Shown: in pieces, positions 1 to 12,568 of the stretch | Position numbering within the stretch: position 1 is the stretch's first letter | Layout of the letters: every line of letters begins with the position of its first letter | Source of the DNA: Enterobacteriaceae endosymbiont of Donacia vulgaris | Lineage (GTDB): Bacteria; Pseudomonadota; Gammaproteobacteria; Enterobacterales; Enterobacteriaceae | Reading direction: 5' to 3' | DNA length: 64,000 bases | NCBI RefSeq assembly: GCF_012568445.1 | Contig: NZ_CP046190.1 | Coordinates: 2,293-66,292 of the forward strand | Program-made: the position numbers and the translations under genes | Notes under the pieces: model-generated | What the model was told of the DNA's origin: nothing | The model's database searches: none | What the model saw: only the letters and a program-made list of their open reading frames with translations

Positions 1-70
1 ATCAGAAAATAATTTAAAAAAATTATATTTTAATTACTTAATTAATATTAAGTTTATTAAACGATTGTGG

Positions 71-77
<7 letters not shown>
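1..77. other. Spacer upstream of 23S rRNA
   Basis: This A+T-rich leader ends in the 5' arm of the 23S processing stem (71-84). No tRNA and no 16S 3' end is visible in these bases, so the window cannot show whether 16S lies just upstream. Confidence 0.6.
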
Positions 78-3017
<2,940 letters not shown>

Positions 3018-3067
3018 ACCAGAATCGTTTAGATTTAATTATTAATTATTTATAACTTAACAAAATA

Positions 3068-3187
3068 TTCCTGGTATAAATAACGCAATGGTACCACCTG
3101 AACCCATTCCGAACTCAGAAGTGAAACGTTGTAGTGCCAATGGTAGTGTGAGGTTTACCTCATGTAAGAGTAGGTAAATACCAGGAA
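3068..3187 (+). rRNA. rrf: 5S ribosomal RNA
   Basis: A 120-nt 5S rRNA. The terminal stem pairs TTCCTGG (3068-3074) with CCAGGAA (3181-3187). The core CCGAACTCAGAAGTGAAAC is identical to the enterobacterial consensus, and the TGGTAGTGTG block follows. It is co-oriented with 23S, and murB begins 15 nt after its 3' end. Confidence 0.97.
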
Positions 3188-3202
3188 TTAATATATAAAA
3201 AA

Positions 3203-4246
3203 ATGATTTTTTGTAAATATGCATTAAAAAAAATAAATACTTTTAACGTTAATGTTAATGCTAGAAAAATTGTAAAAGTTAAAAATTTACCACAACTTTG
3301 TAAGTTATGGAAAGAATATAAAAAAAAAAAACAGCCTTGTCTAGTTCTAGGAGAGGGTAGTAATGTTTTATTTTTAAAAGATTTTTATGGTCTGGTAATT
3401 ATTAATAGAATAAAGGGTATTTATATAAGTGAATCTAAAAAATATTGGCATTTACATATAAATTCTGGAGAAAATTGGCATAAATTAGTAAAATTTACAA
3501 TAAAACGTAAAATTTATGGTTTAGAAAATTTAGCATTAATACCTGGGTATGTAGGTTCAGCACCTATACAAAATATTGGTGCTTATGGTTCTAGTATACA
3601 AAAATTTTGTACATATGTAGATATAATTAATCCTATTAATAAAAGTATTAAAAGAATTAATAAAGAAAAATGTAATTTTAAATATAGATATAGTATTTTT
3701 CAACATAATTATAAAAATTATATAATAATTTCTGTAGGTTTATTGTTACCCAAAAAATGGGTTCCAAATTTAAATTACTTTAATTTTAAAAAATCAGAAA
3801 ATAATATTTATAATACTCCCCAAAAAATTTTTGATTATATTTGTAGTATTAGAAAAAAAAAAATTCCTTATCACAAAATTTGTGGTAACGCAGGAAGTTT
3901 TTTCAAAAATCCAATAATTTCTATTAAATTAGGAAAAAAATTATTAAAAATATTTTCTAATATGCCTTATTCTTTGGAAAATAATTTTTTTAAATTATCA
4001 GCGGGATGGTTAATATATAAATGTAAATTTAAAGGATATATCAAGGATGGTGTAATGGTTTATTCTAAACAATGTTTAATTCTTTTAAATAAATTTAACA
4101 ACGCATCAGGCATGGATATACTTAATTTAGCTATTAAAATTTATCATTCAGTTGGAAATAAATTTGGAATCTGGTTAGAACCAGAAGTAAAAATTATAGA
4201 TCATTATGGTAAAATTAATCCTTATATATTGTTTAAAAAAAATTAA
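3203..4246 (+). CDS. murB: UDP-N-acetylenolpyruvoylglucosamine reductase MurB
   Basis: FAD-dependent cytoplasmic enzyme that reduces UDP-GlcNAc-enolpyruvate to UDP-MurNAc, the second committed step of peptidoglycan synthesis. It has 347 residues (E. coli 342). The FAD-binding motif GEGSNVLF is at 50-57, NIGAYG at 124-129, the active-site YR at 161-162, the catalytic serine in GNAGSFFKNP at 228-237 and LEPEV at 325-329. The order 5S-murB is the E. coli rrnB-murB order, but here the ATG lies only 15 nt after 5S and no rrn terminator is visible. No Shine-Dalgarno lies in the 15-nt gap; the nearest purine run (AGGAA) is in the 5S terminal stem. Co-transcription with the rRNA operon is an inference. 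Confidence 0.96.
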   Translation: MIFCKYALKKINTFNVNVNARKIVKVKNLPQLCKLWKEYKKKKQPCLVLGEGSNVLFLKDFYGLVIINRIKGIYISESKKYWHLHINSGENWHKLVKFTIKRKIYGLENLALIPGYVGSAPIQNIGAYGSSIQKFCTYVDIINPINKSIKRINKEKCNFKYRYSIFQHNYKNYIIISVGLLLPKKWVPNLNYFNFKKSENNIYNTPQKIFDYICSIRKKKIPYHKICGNAGSFFKNPIISIKLGKKLLKIFSNMPYSLENNFFKLSAGWLIYKCKFKGYIKDGVMVYSKQCLILLNKFNNASGMDILNLAIKIYHSVGNKFGIWLEPEVKIIDHYGKINPYILFKKN

Positions 4247-4278
4247 AAACTAAAATAATGTTTTTATTAAATAAAATT

Positions 4279-4737
4279 CTAAATTAATAATCTTTTAAAA
4301 ATCATTTTTAATGCTAAAATATAGCCATATGTTCCTAATCCTAAAATTATACCGTTAGAAATATCGGAAAAAAAGGATTTATTTCTAAAAGCTTCTCTTT
4401 TATATATATTTGTGATATGTACTTCTATAAAAGGAATATTAATTCCTAATAAAGTATCACGTAAAGCAATACTAGTATGAGTAAAAGCTCCAGGATTGAA
4501 AATAATATAATTAATTATATCTTTATATCTTATTAAATAATTAATTAATTTATGTTCTGCGTTAGACTGAAAATGACTTAATTTAAAATTTTTTTTTTTT
4601 GCTTTTTTATATAAAATATTAATAATATCTTCTAAAGATTCGTTACCATATTTTTCAGGTTCTCTAATACCTAAAAGATTTAAGTTAGGCCCATTTAATA
4701 CTAAAACATGATATTTGTTTTTTACTTGTTTATACAT
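4279..4737 (-). CDS. aroQ: Type II 3-dehydroquinate dehydratase AroQ
   Basis: Third step of the shikimate pathway: 3-dehydroquinate to 3-dehydroshikimate, feeding aromatic amino acids. It has 152 residues, the normal size of the dodecameric type II enzyme. The N-terminal NGPNLNLLG block (15-23) is followed by the catalytic Tyr in EKYG (28-31). NPGAFTH is at 81-87, and the VHITNIYKREAFR segment (106-118) carries the active-site His and Arg. It is convergent with murB and divergent from mreB. E. coli uses the unrelated type I enzyme AroD; type II is found in many other Enterobacterales and in Buchnera. The rest of the pathway is not in this window. Confidence 0.96.
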   Translation of the reverse strand: MYKQVKNKYHVLVLNGPNLNLLGIREPEKYGNESLEDIINILYKKAKKKNFKLSHFQSNAEHKLINYLIRYKDIINYIIFNPGAFTHTSIALRDTLLGINIPFIEVHITNIYKREAFRNKSFFSDISNGIILGLGTYGYILALKMIFKRLLI

Positions 4738-5999
<1,262 letters not shown>

Positions 6000-6019
6000 A
6001 ATTCTAATTTTAAGATGAT

Positions 6020-6847
6020 ATGTTTATGAAATTCATTTTTAATAAAAAACCTATTTTCAAATCAAGAATAATTATTACTATTATTCTTTCTATTGTAATT
6101 ATCATTACAGATATATACTCAAATTATTTTATAAAATTTAGATATTATATTAATAATAAAATTAGTCCAATTTATTTTATTTTAAATAAACCATTTTCTA
6201 TATATAGAAATACATTAGATTATTTTATAAAAAATGATATTTTACAAAAAAAAAATAAAGATTTAAATAATAAAATATTACAACAACAAATTAAACTATA
6301 TAATTTACAAAAAATTAAATATGATAACGATAACTTAAGAAATATTTTACAATTACCTATTTTAAAAGAAAAAAAAAATATTTTAGCAGAAATAATACCT
6401 GTTTATTTTCCTATAAATAAAGATATAATATTTATTAACAAGGGATTAAAAAATAACATAAAACCAGGTACAATAGTTCTTAATAATCAAGGTATTGTGG
6501 GACAAGTAATATCAAGTAAAAATAGAAGTAGTCAAGTTTTATTAATTTGTAATAAAAATTTTTTTTTACCAGTACAAATAAAAAATAGTGATATTAAATT
6601 CATAATTAGTGGTAATGGGTGTACAAAAAATTTAAAATCTGAATTTATATCTACAGATATTAATCTTCATAAAGGAGACATGTTAGTTACATCTGGATTA
6701 GATGAACAATATCCTATTGGTTATCCAGTAGGTACAATCACTAATATATTTTTTGACAAAAAAAAGAATTTTAACACAGTATACGTGAAACCATTTTTAC
6801 AAATAGAAAAAATAAAATATTTAGTACTATTAATAAATTTAGAATAA
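6020..6847 (+). CDS. mreC: Rod-shape determining protein MreC
   Basis: Bitopic periplasmic scaffold that links MreB to the elongation peptidoglycan synthases. It has one N-terminal transmembrane helix (about 16-36), then a coiled coil rich in Lys, Asn and Gln (about 75-110), then the beta-rich MreC domain containing NNQGIVGQV and TSGLDEQYPIGYPVG. At 275 residues it is about 90 shorter than E. coli MreC (367) and ends right after the core domain, lacking the long C-terminal tail. A second in-frame ATG at 6026 gives an N-terminus closer to the family and may be the true start. It lies 20 nt after mreB. Confidence 0.92.
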   Translation: MFMKFIFNKKPIFKSRIIITIILSIVIIITDIYSNYFIKFRYYINNKISPIYFILNKPFSIYRNTLDYFIKNDILQKKNKDLNNKILQQQIKLYNLQKIKYDNDNLRNILQLPILKEKKNILAEIIPVYFPINKDIIFINKGLKNNIKPGTIVLNNQGIVGQVISSKNRSSQVLLICNKNFFLPVQIKNSDIKFIISGNGCTKNLKSEFISTDINLHKGDMLVTSGLDEQYPIGYPVGTITNIFFDKKKNFNTVYVKPFLQIEKIKYLVLLINLE

Positions 6848-6850
6848 AAT

Positions 6851-7339
6851 ATGAAAAATTATTTTTTGAAATTATTTATTTATATAACTTTTATAATATC
6901 ATTATTTTTACAAATTTTATTTATTAAAAATAATAATGTTATACTACATACATCATGGTTAATATTAATTTTAATTTATTGGATTATAACACATCCTTAC
7001 CTTATTAATGTAAATACAAGTTTTTTTATAGGTTTAGTGATAGATTTTTTTACAAATTATATATTAGGAGTACATAGTTTATTATTATGTGTATTAACAT
7101 ATTTTATATCATACAATTATAAATTTATTATAAATTTACATATAATAAATAAGTTGTTGTTTATAATATATGTTACATTTATTATAAATAGTATTATTTA
7201 TTGTATAAATAATGTTAATTATAATTATTTACAATTACTTTTACAAAGTATTTTAAATAGTTTTATTTGGTTAATTATATATTTTTATATAGAAAGAATC
7301 TATGATAAATATCAAAAATACTTTTTTAAGAAAATTTAG
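6851..7339 (+). CDS. mreD: Rod-shape determining protein MreD
   Basis: Integral inner-membrane partner of MreC in the rod complex. It has 162 residues (E. coli 162) with about five hydrophobic transmembrane segments. Sequence similarity is low and dominated by Ile, Leu, Phe and Tyr. The call rests on length, topology, the motif around GLVIDFFTNYILGVHSL (63-79), typical of the family, and its place 3 nt after mreC. Confidence 0.9.
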   Translation: MKNYFLKLFIYITFIISLFLQILFIKNNNVILHTSWLILILIYWIITHPYLINVNTSFFIGLVIDFFTNYILGVHSLLLCVLTYFISYNYKFIINLHIINKLLFIIYVTFIINSIIYCINNVNYNYLQLLLQSILNSFIWLIIYFYIERIYDKYQKYFFKKI

Positions 7340-7353
7340 TATAAAAATTATTC

Positions 7354-7641
7354 TTATAAACAAATATTATTTTTTGGTAAACCAGCAATATTAGAAGCCT
7401 GTTTTATAGTTCCATTAGGAAATAATTGAAAAAGTATAATACTGTCCCAATAAACATCTTTATATTTTTTTTTAAGTGTATAAATTAATATACGTAGATT
7501 AGGATGTATATTATATTTTTTATATAAAAAACGTAATGTATAAATTACTTTCCAATGATTAGCTGTTAAAATAATATTTTCTAAAGAAGAAATTTTTATT
7601 GCTAATTTTTCATTCCATAAATTTTTTTTATGTATTTGCAT
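7354..7641 (-). CDS. tusE: Sulfurtransferase TusE (DsrC family)
   Basis: Last carrier of the Tus sulfur relay, passing persulfide from TusBCD to MnmA for 2-thiouridine at the wobble base of tRNA-Lys, -Glu and -Gln. It has 95 residues (E. coli 109); about 14 residues are missing at the N-terminus. The helical core (NHWKVIYTLRFLY, 28-40) and the C-terminal arm LFPNGTIKQASNIAGLP are kept, with the essential penultimate Cys (94). It is convergent with mreD. tusA is also in this window. Confidence 0.92.
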   Translation of the reverse strand: MQIHKKNLWNEKLAIKISSLENIILTANHWKVIYTLRFLYKKYNIHPNLRILIYTLKKKYKDVYWDSIILFQLFPNGTIKQASNIAGLPKNNICL

Positions 7642-7696
7642 ATTTATATAACTAATTTAAATTTTAATATTTTTAAATAATGAAAAGATTTTTAAT

Positions 7697-7781
7697 AGGA
7701 GGAAGAGAGATTCGAACTCTCGAATAGTTTCCTATTTCCGGTTTTCAAGACCGGTGCCTTCAACCTCTCGGCCATTCCTCC
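7697..7781 (-). tRNA. serT: tRNA-Ser (UGA)
   Basis: A class II tRNA with a long variable arm. The anticodon stem-loop CCGGT-CTTGAAA-ACCGG gives anticodon UGA. The acceptor stem pairs GGAGGAA with TTCCTCC, and the T-arm is GAGAG-TTCGAAT-CTCTC. The CCA end is not encoded. The discriminator reads as U rather than the G usual for serine tRNAs. Confidence 0.95.
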
Positions 7782-7878
7782 TTTTTTATATTTATAAAAC
7801 TATATATTACAGCTTGTATATTAATACATTTTATCAAATAATTAAAGTAAATATTGTAAATAATGAATTATTCAAAAT

Positions 7879-8739
7879 ATGAAAAATCAAGATTTGAAAT
7901 CTGGTAATTTATATATTATTGCTACTCCTATAGGTAATTATAATGATATAAGTAAAAGAGCTTTAATTATTTTAAATAAAGTAGATTATATTTTAGCTGA
8001 AGATACTAGAAAAACTGGAATATTATTAAAATATTTTAAAATAAAAAAAAAATTATATTCTTATTATGAATATAATGAAAAAAAGAATTCAACTTTTTTT
8101 TTAAAAAAAATTAAAAAGGGGCATAATATTGCCTTAGTTTCAGATTCAGGTACACCATTAATCAGTGATCCTGGCTATAGAATTATTAAATTATGTCGTC
8201 AAAAAGACATTAATATTATCCCTATTCCAGGACCATGTGCTGCTATTTTAGCATTAATTATTTCAGGATTACCAACAAATAGATTTTGTTATGAAGGATT
8301 TTTATCACATAAAAAAAATAAAAGAATTCAAAGATTAAATGAATTAAAATTAGAAAATAGAACATTAATTATTTATGAATCAACACATAGATTATTAAAA
8401 TGTTTACATGATATAAAAAAAATTTTTGGAAAAGAAAGATATATAGTACTTATTAAAGAATTAACAAAAAAATGGGAAAATATATATGGTAATAATGTAT
8501 CTAATTTAATTAAATGGATTAAATTAGATTTAAATAGATTAAAAGGAGAATTAGTATTAGTTATTAGTGGATATAATAACTCTGAATTAAATAACTATAA
8601 AATATCTCCTAAAATAATTAAAACATTTTTACTGTTAAAAAAAGAACTATCAACAAAAAAAGCAATACAAATAACTTCTGATATTTTTTCTATAAAAAAG
8701 AATTTATTATATAAATTTTATATCAAAAAAAAATATTAA
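7879..8739 (+). CDS. rsmI: 16S rRNA 2'-O-methyltransferase RsmI
   Basis: S-adenosylmethionine-dependent enzyme that 2'-O-methylates C1402 of 16S rRNA in the decoding centre. It has 286 residues (E. coli YraL 286). Conserved tetrapyrrole-methylase-fold motifs are IATPIGN (14-20), the AEDTRKT block (40-46), SDSGTPLISDPG (88-99) and PIPGPCA (115-121). It lies upstream of rnpB on the same strand. Confidence 0.96.
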   Translation: MKNQDLKSGNLYIIATPIGNYNDISKRALIILNKVDYILAEDTRKTGILLKYFKIKKKLYSYYEYNEKKNSTFFLKKIKKGHNIALVSDSGTPLISDPGYRIIKLCRQKDINIIPIPGPCAAILALIISGLPTNRFCYEGFLSHKKNKRIQRLNELKLENRTLIIYESTHRLLKCLHDIKKIFGKERYIVLIKELTKKWENIYGNNVSNLIKWIKLDLNRLKGELVLVISGYNNSELNNYKISPKIIKTFLLLKKELSTKKAIQITSDIFSIKKNLLYKFYIKKKY

Positions 8740-8772
8740 TTATTATTATTATAATATATAATATATATTTCT

Positions 8773-9115
8773 AAAGTTAATTAAAACAGTCGCTTTTATG
8801 AAGTAATAAAAGAGGAAAGTCCGGACTCCATAGGGTATTGGTGCCAGATAATTACTGGGAAGTTTAAACTTACGAATAGTGCAACAGAAAAAATACCGCC
8901 ATCTTTTCAAAGATGGTAAGGGTGAAAAGGTATGGTAAAAGCATACCGGTATATTAGTAATAATATATGTCTATGTAAACTCCACCAGGAGCAAGGCTAA
9001 ATAAGATTCGTATTTACCCGTACTATGAATCTGGGTAAGCTGCTTGAAATAATAAGTGATTATTATTCTAGATAAATGACTGTTCTAGACAGAATCCGGC
9101 TTAACAATTAACTTT
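8773..9115 (+). ncRNA. rnpB: RNase P RNA (type A)
   Basis: Catalytic RNA of RNase P, which trims tRNA 5' leaders. Conserved type A blocks are present: AGAGGAAAGTCCGGACTCCAT (8811-8831), GTGCAACAGA (8879-8888), TAAGGGTGAAAAGGT (8918-8932), AACTCCACCAGGAGCAAGG (8978-8996) and the 3' ACAGAATCCGGCTTA. The outermost helix P1 pairs 8773-8782 with 9106-9115. Length is about 343 nt (E. coli 377), with shortened peripheral helices. Two TATAAT boxes lie at 8750-8755 and 8757-8762, but I see no convincing -35. Confidence 0.96.
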
Positions 9116-9127
9116 ATTATAAAAATT

Positions 9128-9158
9128 AAGCATAATTTTTTTATAAAAAATTATGCTT
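9128..9158. terminator. Bidirectional terminator rnpB/folD
   Basis: A 14-bp hairpin pairs 9128-9141 with 9145-9158 around a 3-nt loop. On the plus strand it ends in TTTT; on the minus strand it is followed by AATTTTT. It sits between convergent rnpB and folD and overlaps the folD stop codon and last codons, so one element could end both transcripts. Confidence 0.6.
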
Positions 9159-9998
9159 TTCATAAGCATATAAAATATTTTGCATTAACATAGCTACAGT
9201 TACAGGTCCTACACCTCCAGGCACAGGTGTAATATATGAAGCTTTTTTTTTAGCTAATTGAAAATCTACATCACCAACTATTTTATTTTTGCTAATTCTG
9301 TTAATTCCAACATCTATAATAATAGCCCCAGGCTTAATCCAATCTCCTGGTATAAAATTAGGTTTTCCAACAGCTACAATTAATAAATCAGCATATTTTA
9401 TATGATGTTTTAAATTTTTTGTAAAACGGTGAGTAATAGTAATAGTACATTTATTTAATAATAATTCCATAGCCATTGGCCGTCCAACTATATTAGAAGC
9501 ACCAACAATTACTGCATTTAAACCACATATATTAATATGATAATATTTTAATATTTCTAGTATTCCAAAAGAAGTACAAGGTCGTAATAAAGGTACTCTT
9601 TGACATAAACGTCCTATATTATAGGGATGGAATCCATCTACATCTTTTAATGGATGTATTTTTTCTAAAATTTTAATTTTATTAATTTTTTTAGGTAAAG
9701 GTAACTGAATTAAAATACCATCAAAAATTCTTTTTTTATTTAAAAAATTAATAATATTAATGATGTTTTTTTCATTAATATTTTTAGATAAATTATATTT
9801 ATAACAAAAAAAACCTAATTTTTTACAAATTTTTAATTTATTCTTAACATAAATTTCTGAAGCTGGATTATTACCTACTAAAATAATTCCTAAACCTGGT
9901 TTTCTTTTTTTATTTGATGAAATAATTTTCATTTTTTGATTAATTTTATTATATATTTTATTAGCAATAATATTCCCATTAATAATTTTAGTATTCAT
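9141..9998 (-). CDS. folD: Bifunctional methylenetetrahydrofolate dehydrogenase/cyclohydrolase FolD
   Basis: Interconverts 5,10-methylene-, 5,10-methenyl- and 10-formyl-tetrahydrofolate with NADP, supplying formyl groups for initiator tRNA and purines. It has 285 residues (E. coli 288). The catalytic Lys54 is in YVKNK (50-54), followed by QLPLP, the NADP-binding [10 protein letters not shown] (about 164-173) and the C-terminal [11 protein letters not shown]. It pairs functionally with glyA in this window, which makes methylene-THF. The next gene is argU, as near folD in E. coli. Confidence 0.97.
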   Translation of the reverse strand: MNTKIINGNIIANKIYNKINQKMKIISSNKKRKPGLGIILVGNNPASEIYVKNKLKICKKLGFFCYKYNLSKNINEKNIINIINFLNKKRIFDGILIQLPLPKKINKIKILEKIHPLKDVDGFHPYNIGRLCQRVPLLRPCTSFGILEILKYYHINICGLNAVIVGASNIVGRPMAMELLLNKCTITITHRFTKNLKHHIKYADLLIVAVGKPNFIPGDWIKPGAIIIDVGINRISKNKIVGDVDFQLAKKKASYITPVPGGVGPVTVAMLMQNILYAYEKHNFL

Positions 9999-10044
9999 TC
10001 TAGATACTCACTTTAAAATAATAAATAAAATTTATTTAATTAAT

Positions 10045-10073
10045 TTGAATCTATATTGTAATAGTGATATCAT
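10045..10073 (+). promoter_or_regulatory. Putative sigma-70 promoter of tRNA-Arg(UCU)
   Basis: TTGAAT (10045-10050) and TATCAT (10068-10073) are separated by 17 nt, about 22 nt upstream of the mature tRNA. The match is 4/6 and 5/6. It is plausible by position, but such boxes occur by chance in A+T-rich DNA. Confidence 0.4.
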
Positions 10074-10094
10074 TACTTACACATAGTATATTTT

Positions 10095-10168
10095 GCGCCC
10101 TTAGCTCAGTAGGATAGAGCAATAGCCTTCTAAGCTATTTGTCACAGGTTCGAATCCTGTAGGGCGCA
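10095..10168 (+). tRNA. argU: tRNA-Arg (UCU)
   Basis: A 74-nt tRNA with acceptor GCGCCCT/AGGGCGC and anticodon loop CTTCTAA (UCU), reading AGA and AGG. It closely matches E. coli argU. AGA is the dominant arginine codon in this A+T-rich genome, so this is a heavily used tRNA. CCA is not encoded. Confidence 0.97.
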
Positions 10169-10466
10169 AAAATATTAGAATATATAAAATTTATAATTAA
10201 ACACATGTAAAATTATTTATAAATATTTAAAAAACTTATAATATTAATTAATTTTATAAATTAATTTGTAATATACTATGTATATAGAAACATTCTAAAC
10301 TAATATTTAATTTTTCACTTGTCCTTATTTTTAATAAAAAACAAATCTAATAAAATATTTTTTTATATCTGAAAATTTAAAATTTATAATTATTAAAATA
10401 TTAGGTATTTATTTTTATAAGAAAAAAATTTAAAATTCTAAAATTTTTATAAATAATAACATTTAT
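10169..10466. other. Long spacer between tRNA-Arg and tRNA-Lys
   Basis: About 298 bases without a gene on either strand. It is A/T-rich throughout; the stretch around 10290-10350 is slightly less repetitive but has no supported reading frame or RNA fold. It may be an eroded gene remnant, but nothing identifiable remains. Confidence 0.5.
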
Positions 10467-10539
10467 TGGGTCGTGCAGGATTTGAACCTGCGACCAATTG
10501 ATTAAAAGTCAACTGCTCTACCAACTGAGCTAACGACCC
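10467..10539 (-). tRNA. lysT: tRNA-Lys (UUU)
   Basis: A 73-nt tRNA with acceptor GGGTCGT/ACGACCC and anticodon loop CTTTTAA (UUU). AAA is probably the commonest codon in this window. This tRNA is a substrate of the TusA/TusE 2-thiolation pathway kept here. It probably shares a transcript with tRNA-Val just upstream. CCA is not encoded. Confidence 0.97.
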
Positions 10540-10574
10540 AAAATATTATATTTATAAATTACTTATAAATTCTA

Positions 10575-10647
10575 TGGGTGATGACGGACTCGAACCGCCG
10601 ACTCCCTCCTTGTAAGGGAGGTACTCTACCAACTGAGCTAATCACCC
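10575..10647 (-). tRNA. valT: tRNA-Val (UAC)
   Basis: A 73-nt tRNA with acceptor GGGTGAT/ATCACCC and anticodon stem-loop CCTCC-CTTACAA-GGAGG (UAC). The first gene of a Val-Lys pair, divergent from gltX, it matches the E. coli valU-lysV/gltX arrangement. CCA is not encoded. Confidence 0.97.
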
Positions 10648-10665
10648 AAAATATAACTCTTATAT

Positions 10666-10693
10666 GCTATATTTTTTAATACTATAATGTCAA
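10666..10693 (-). promoter_or_regulatory. Sigma-70 promoter of the Val-Lys tRNA operon
   Basis: On the minus strand a perfect TTGACA -35 (10688-10693) is followed after 16 nt by TATAGC (10666-10671), placing transcription start about 12 nt before the mature tRNA-Val 5' end. Confidence 0.6.
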
Positions 10694-10782
10694 TGTTTTT
10701 TATTAAAAATGTTTAAAATAAAAATAAAATCATTTATATTATATATTAAATTATTAATCTACATAAAAAAAATTTTAAAATT

Positions 10783-12189
10783 ATGAAAATAATTACTAGA
10801 TTTGCACCTAGTCCAACTGGTTACTTACATATAGGAAATATTCGTACCGCTTTATATTCATGGTTATTTGCAAGAAAAAATAAAGGTAAATTTATATTAC
10901 GAATTGAAAATACTGATTTTAAAAGATCAAAAAAAATTTTTATTAACAATATTATTGAAACTTTACAATGGCTAAATATTGATTGGGATGAAGGACCTTA
11001 TTTACAAAGTAAAAGAATAAATAGATATAATAATATTATTAATCAAATGTTAAATAATAATAAAGCTTATAAGTGTTTTTGTTCTAAAAAAAAATTAGAA
11101 AAAAACAAAAAAAAACAAATAATGAATGGTGAAAAAATTAAATATAATGGTAATTGTCGGAATATTACATCATTAAATGATAAAAAATTACCTTATACAA
11201 TAAGATTACGTATTCCTAAAAATAAATGTATTACATTTACAGATACAATTAGAGGTGAAATAAAATTTAATAATGCCGAATTAGATGATTTTATAATTCA
11301 AAGATCAGATGGTATTCCTACTTATAATTTTTGTGTCGTAATAGATGATTGGGATATGAAAATTACTAATATAATTAGAGGAGAAGAACATATAAATAAT
11401 ACCCCTAAACAAATACATATTATTAATGCTATTGGAGCAAATATCCCTGTATATACACATGTTTCAATAATTACAGATAAATTAGGGAAAAAAATTTCTA
11501 AAAGAGATAATAATTTTAATATTTTAAAATATAAAGAAAATGGTTATTTATCAATTACTTTATTAAATTATATTTTACGTTTAGGATGGTCTTATGGAAA
11601 TAAAGAAATTTTTTCACAGGAAGAAATGAAAAAATTATTTAATTTAAAAAATTTAAATAAATCATCTAGTATTTTTGATATAAACAAATTAAATTGGCTA
11701 AATAAATATTATTTAAATAAATTATCAAAAGAAGATATGATTCTTTTTTTAAAAGATATTAGTATTACAAAAAATATTAATATAAATAATGGACCAAAAT
11801 TAAAAGATTTATATAAAATATTTTATAAAAGATGTAATTCAATAAATGAAATAAATAATCTATTTTGTATTTTTTATAAGAATCCAGATTATAAAAATAA
11901 TATTTTAATTAAAAATTATTTAAATATAAAAACTAAAATAATTTTAGAAATATTGGAAAAAAAATTAATTAATATTAACATATGGTCTTCAGAAAATATA
12001 AGTAATGTTTTAAAAAAAACAATATTTATATTTAATATATCTTTTAAAAAAATAGCAATGATTTTACGTATAGCTATTACTGGATTAGAAAACAGTCCTC
12101 CTATTAATGATATAATTTATTTAATGGGTAAAAAAAAAATTATATACCATATTAAAAATGCAATAAATTTTATTAAATTAAATACATAA
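10783..12189 (+). CDS. gltX: Glutamyl-tRNA synthetase
   Basis: Class I synthetase charging tRNA-Glu. It has 468 residues (E. coli 471). The HIGH region is FAPSPTGYLHIGN (7-19) and the KMSKS equivalent is KISKR (237-241). A Cys-rich insertion (CFCS... NGNC, 98-125) is the zinc-binding SWIM-like patch of the enterobacterial enzyme, with one ligand position altered. The C-terminal anticodon-binding half is very Lys/Asn/Ile-rich but keeps its length. Confidence 0.97.
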   Translation: MKIITRFAPSPTGYLHIGNIRTALYSWLFARKNKGKFILRIENTDFKRSKKIFINNIIETLQWLNIDWDEGPYLQSKRINRYNNIINQMLNNNKAYKCFCSKKKLEKNKKKQIMNGEKIKYNGNCRNITSLNDKKLPYTIRLRIPKNKCITFTDTIRGEIKFNNAELDDFIIQRSDGIPTYNFCVVIDDWDMKITNIIRGEEHINNTPKQIHIINAIGANIPVYTHVSIITDKLGKKISKRDNNFNILKYKENGYLSITLLNYILRLGWSYGNKEIFSQEEMKKLFNLKNLNKSSSIFDINKLNWLNKYYLNKLSKEDMILFLKDISITKNININNGPKLKDLYKIFYKRCNSINEINNLFCIFYKNPDYKNNILIKNYLNIKTKIILEILEKKLININIWSSENISNVLKKTIFIFNISFKKIAMILRIAITGLENSPPINDIIYLMGKKKIIYHIKNAINFIKLNT

Positions 12190-12247
12190 CAAAATATAGT
12201 ATAATATCTTATACGTATACAATAATTAATTTTTTATATTATTTATA

Positions 12248-12568
12248 TTAATTTCTTAATCTAGGCTTTATCAATTGTTTTTTTATTGCATCTGCTAATT
12301 CATCTAATAATGAATTACTTAGATGTTCATTTTCTAATGGTTCTCCAGATAATTGTGCTTCAGCTAAATATGTATGTATTGGTTGTCCATTATCATCTTC
12401 CATTATTACGTGATACCATGGTTTACTACGTAATGTTATACTTTCTGCCACTTCATCAATTTTAGGATCACTTAAAGAATATTCAGGATCAACATCAACT
12501 ATAACTCCTAAAAAACCTAATAATTTATGTCTTACTTGTTGACCAATACCAAATTTACTGGTAATCAT
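12248..12568 (-). CDS. hspQ: Heat shock protein HspQ
   Basis: Small hemimethylated-DNA-binding (YccV-like) protein; in E. coli it is a sigma-32-dependent specificity-enhancing factor for the Lon protease. It has 106 residues (E. coli 105) and is strikingly conserved along its whole length, from [19 protein letters not shown] (4-22) through [21 protein letters not shown] (54-74, most of it identical) to the C-terminal PRLRN. A strong Shine-Dalgarno (AAAGGATC) precedes the start. I see no clear sigma-32 promoter upstream. rpoH is also in this window. Confidence 0.97.
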   Translation of the reverse strand: MITSKFGIGQQVRHKLLGFLGVIVDVDPEYSLSDPKIDEVAESITLRSKPWYHVIMEDDNGQPIHTYLAEAQLSGEPLENEHLSNSLLDELADAIKKQLIKPRLRN

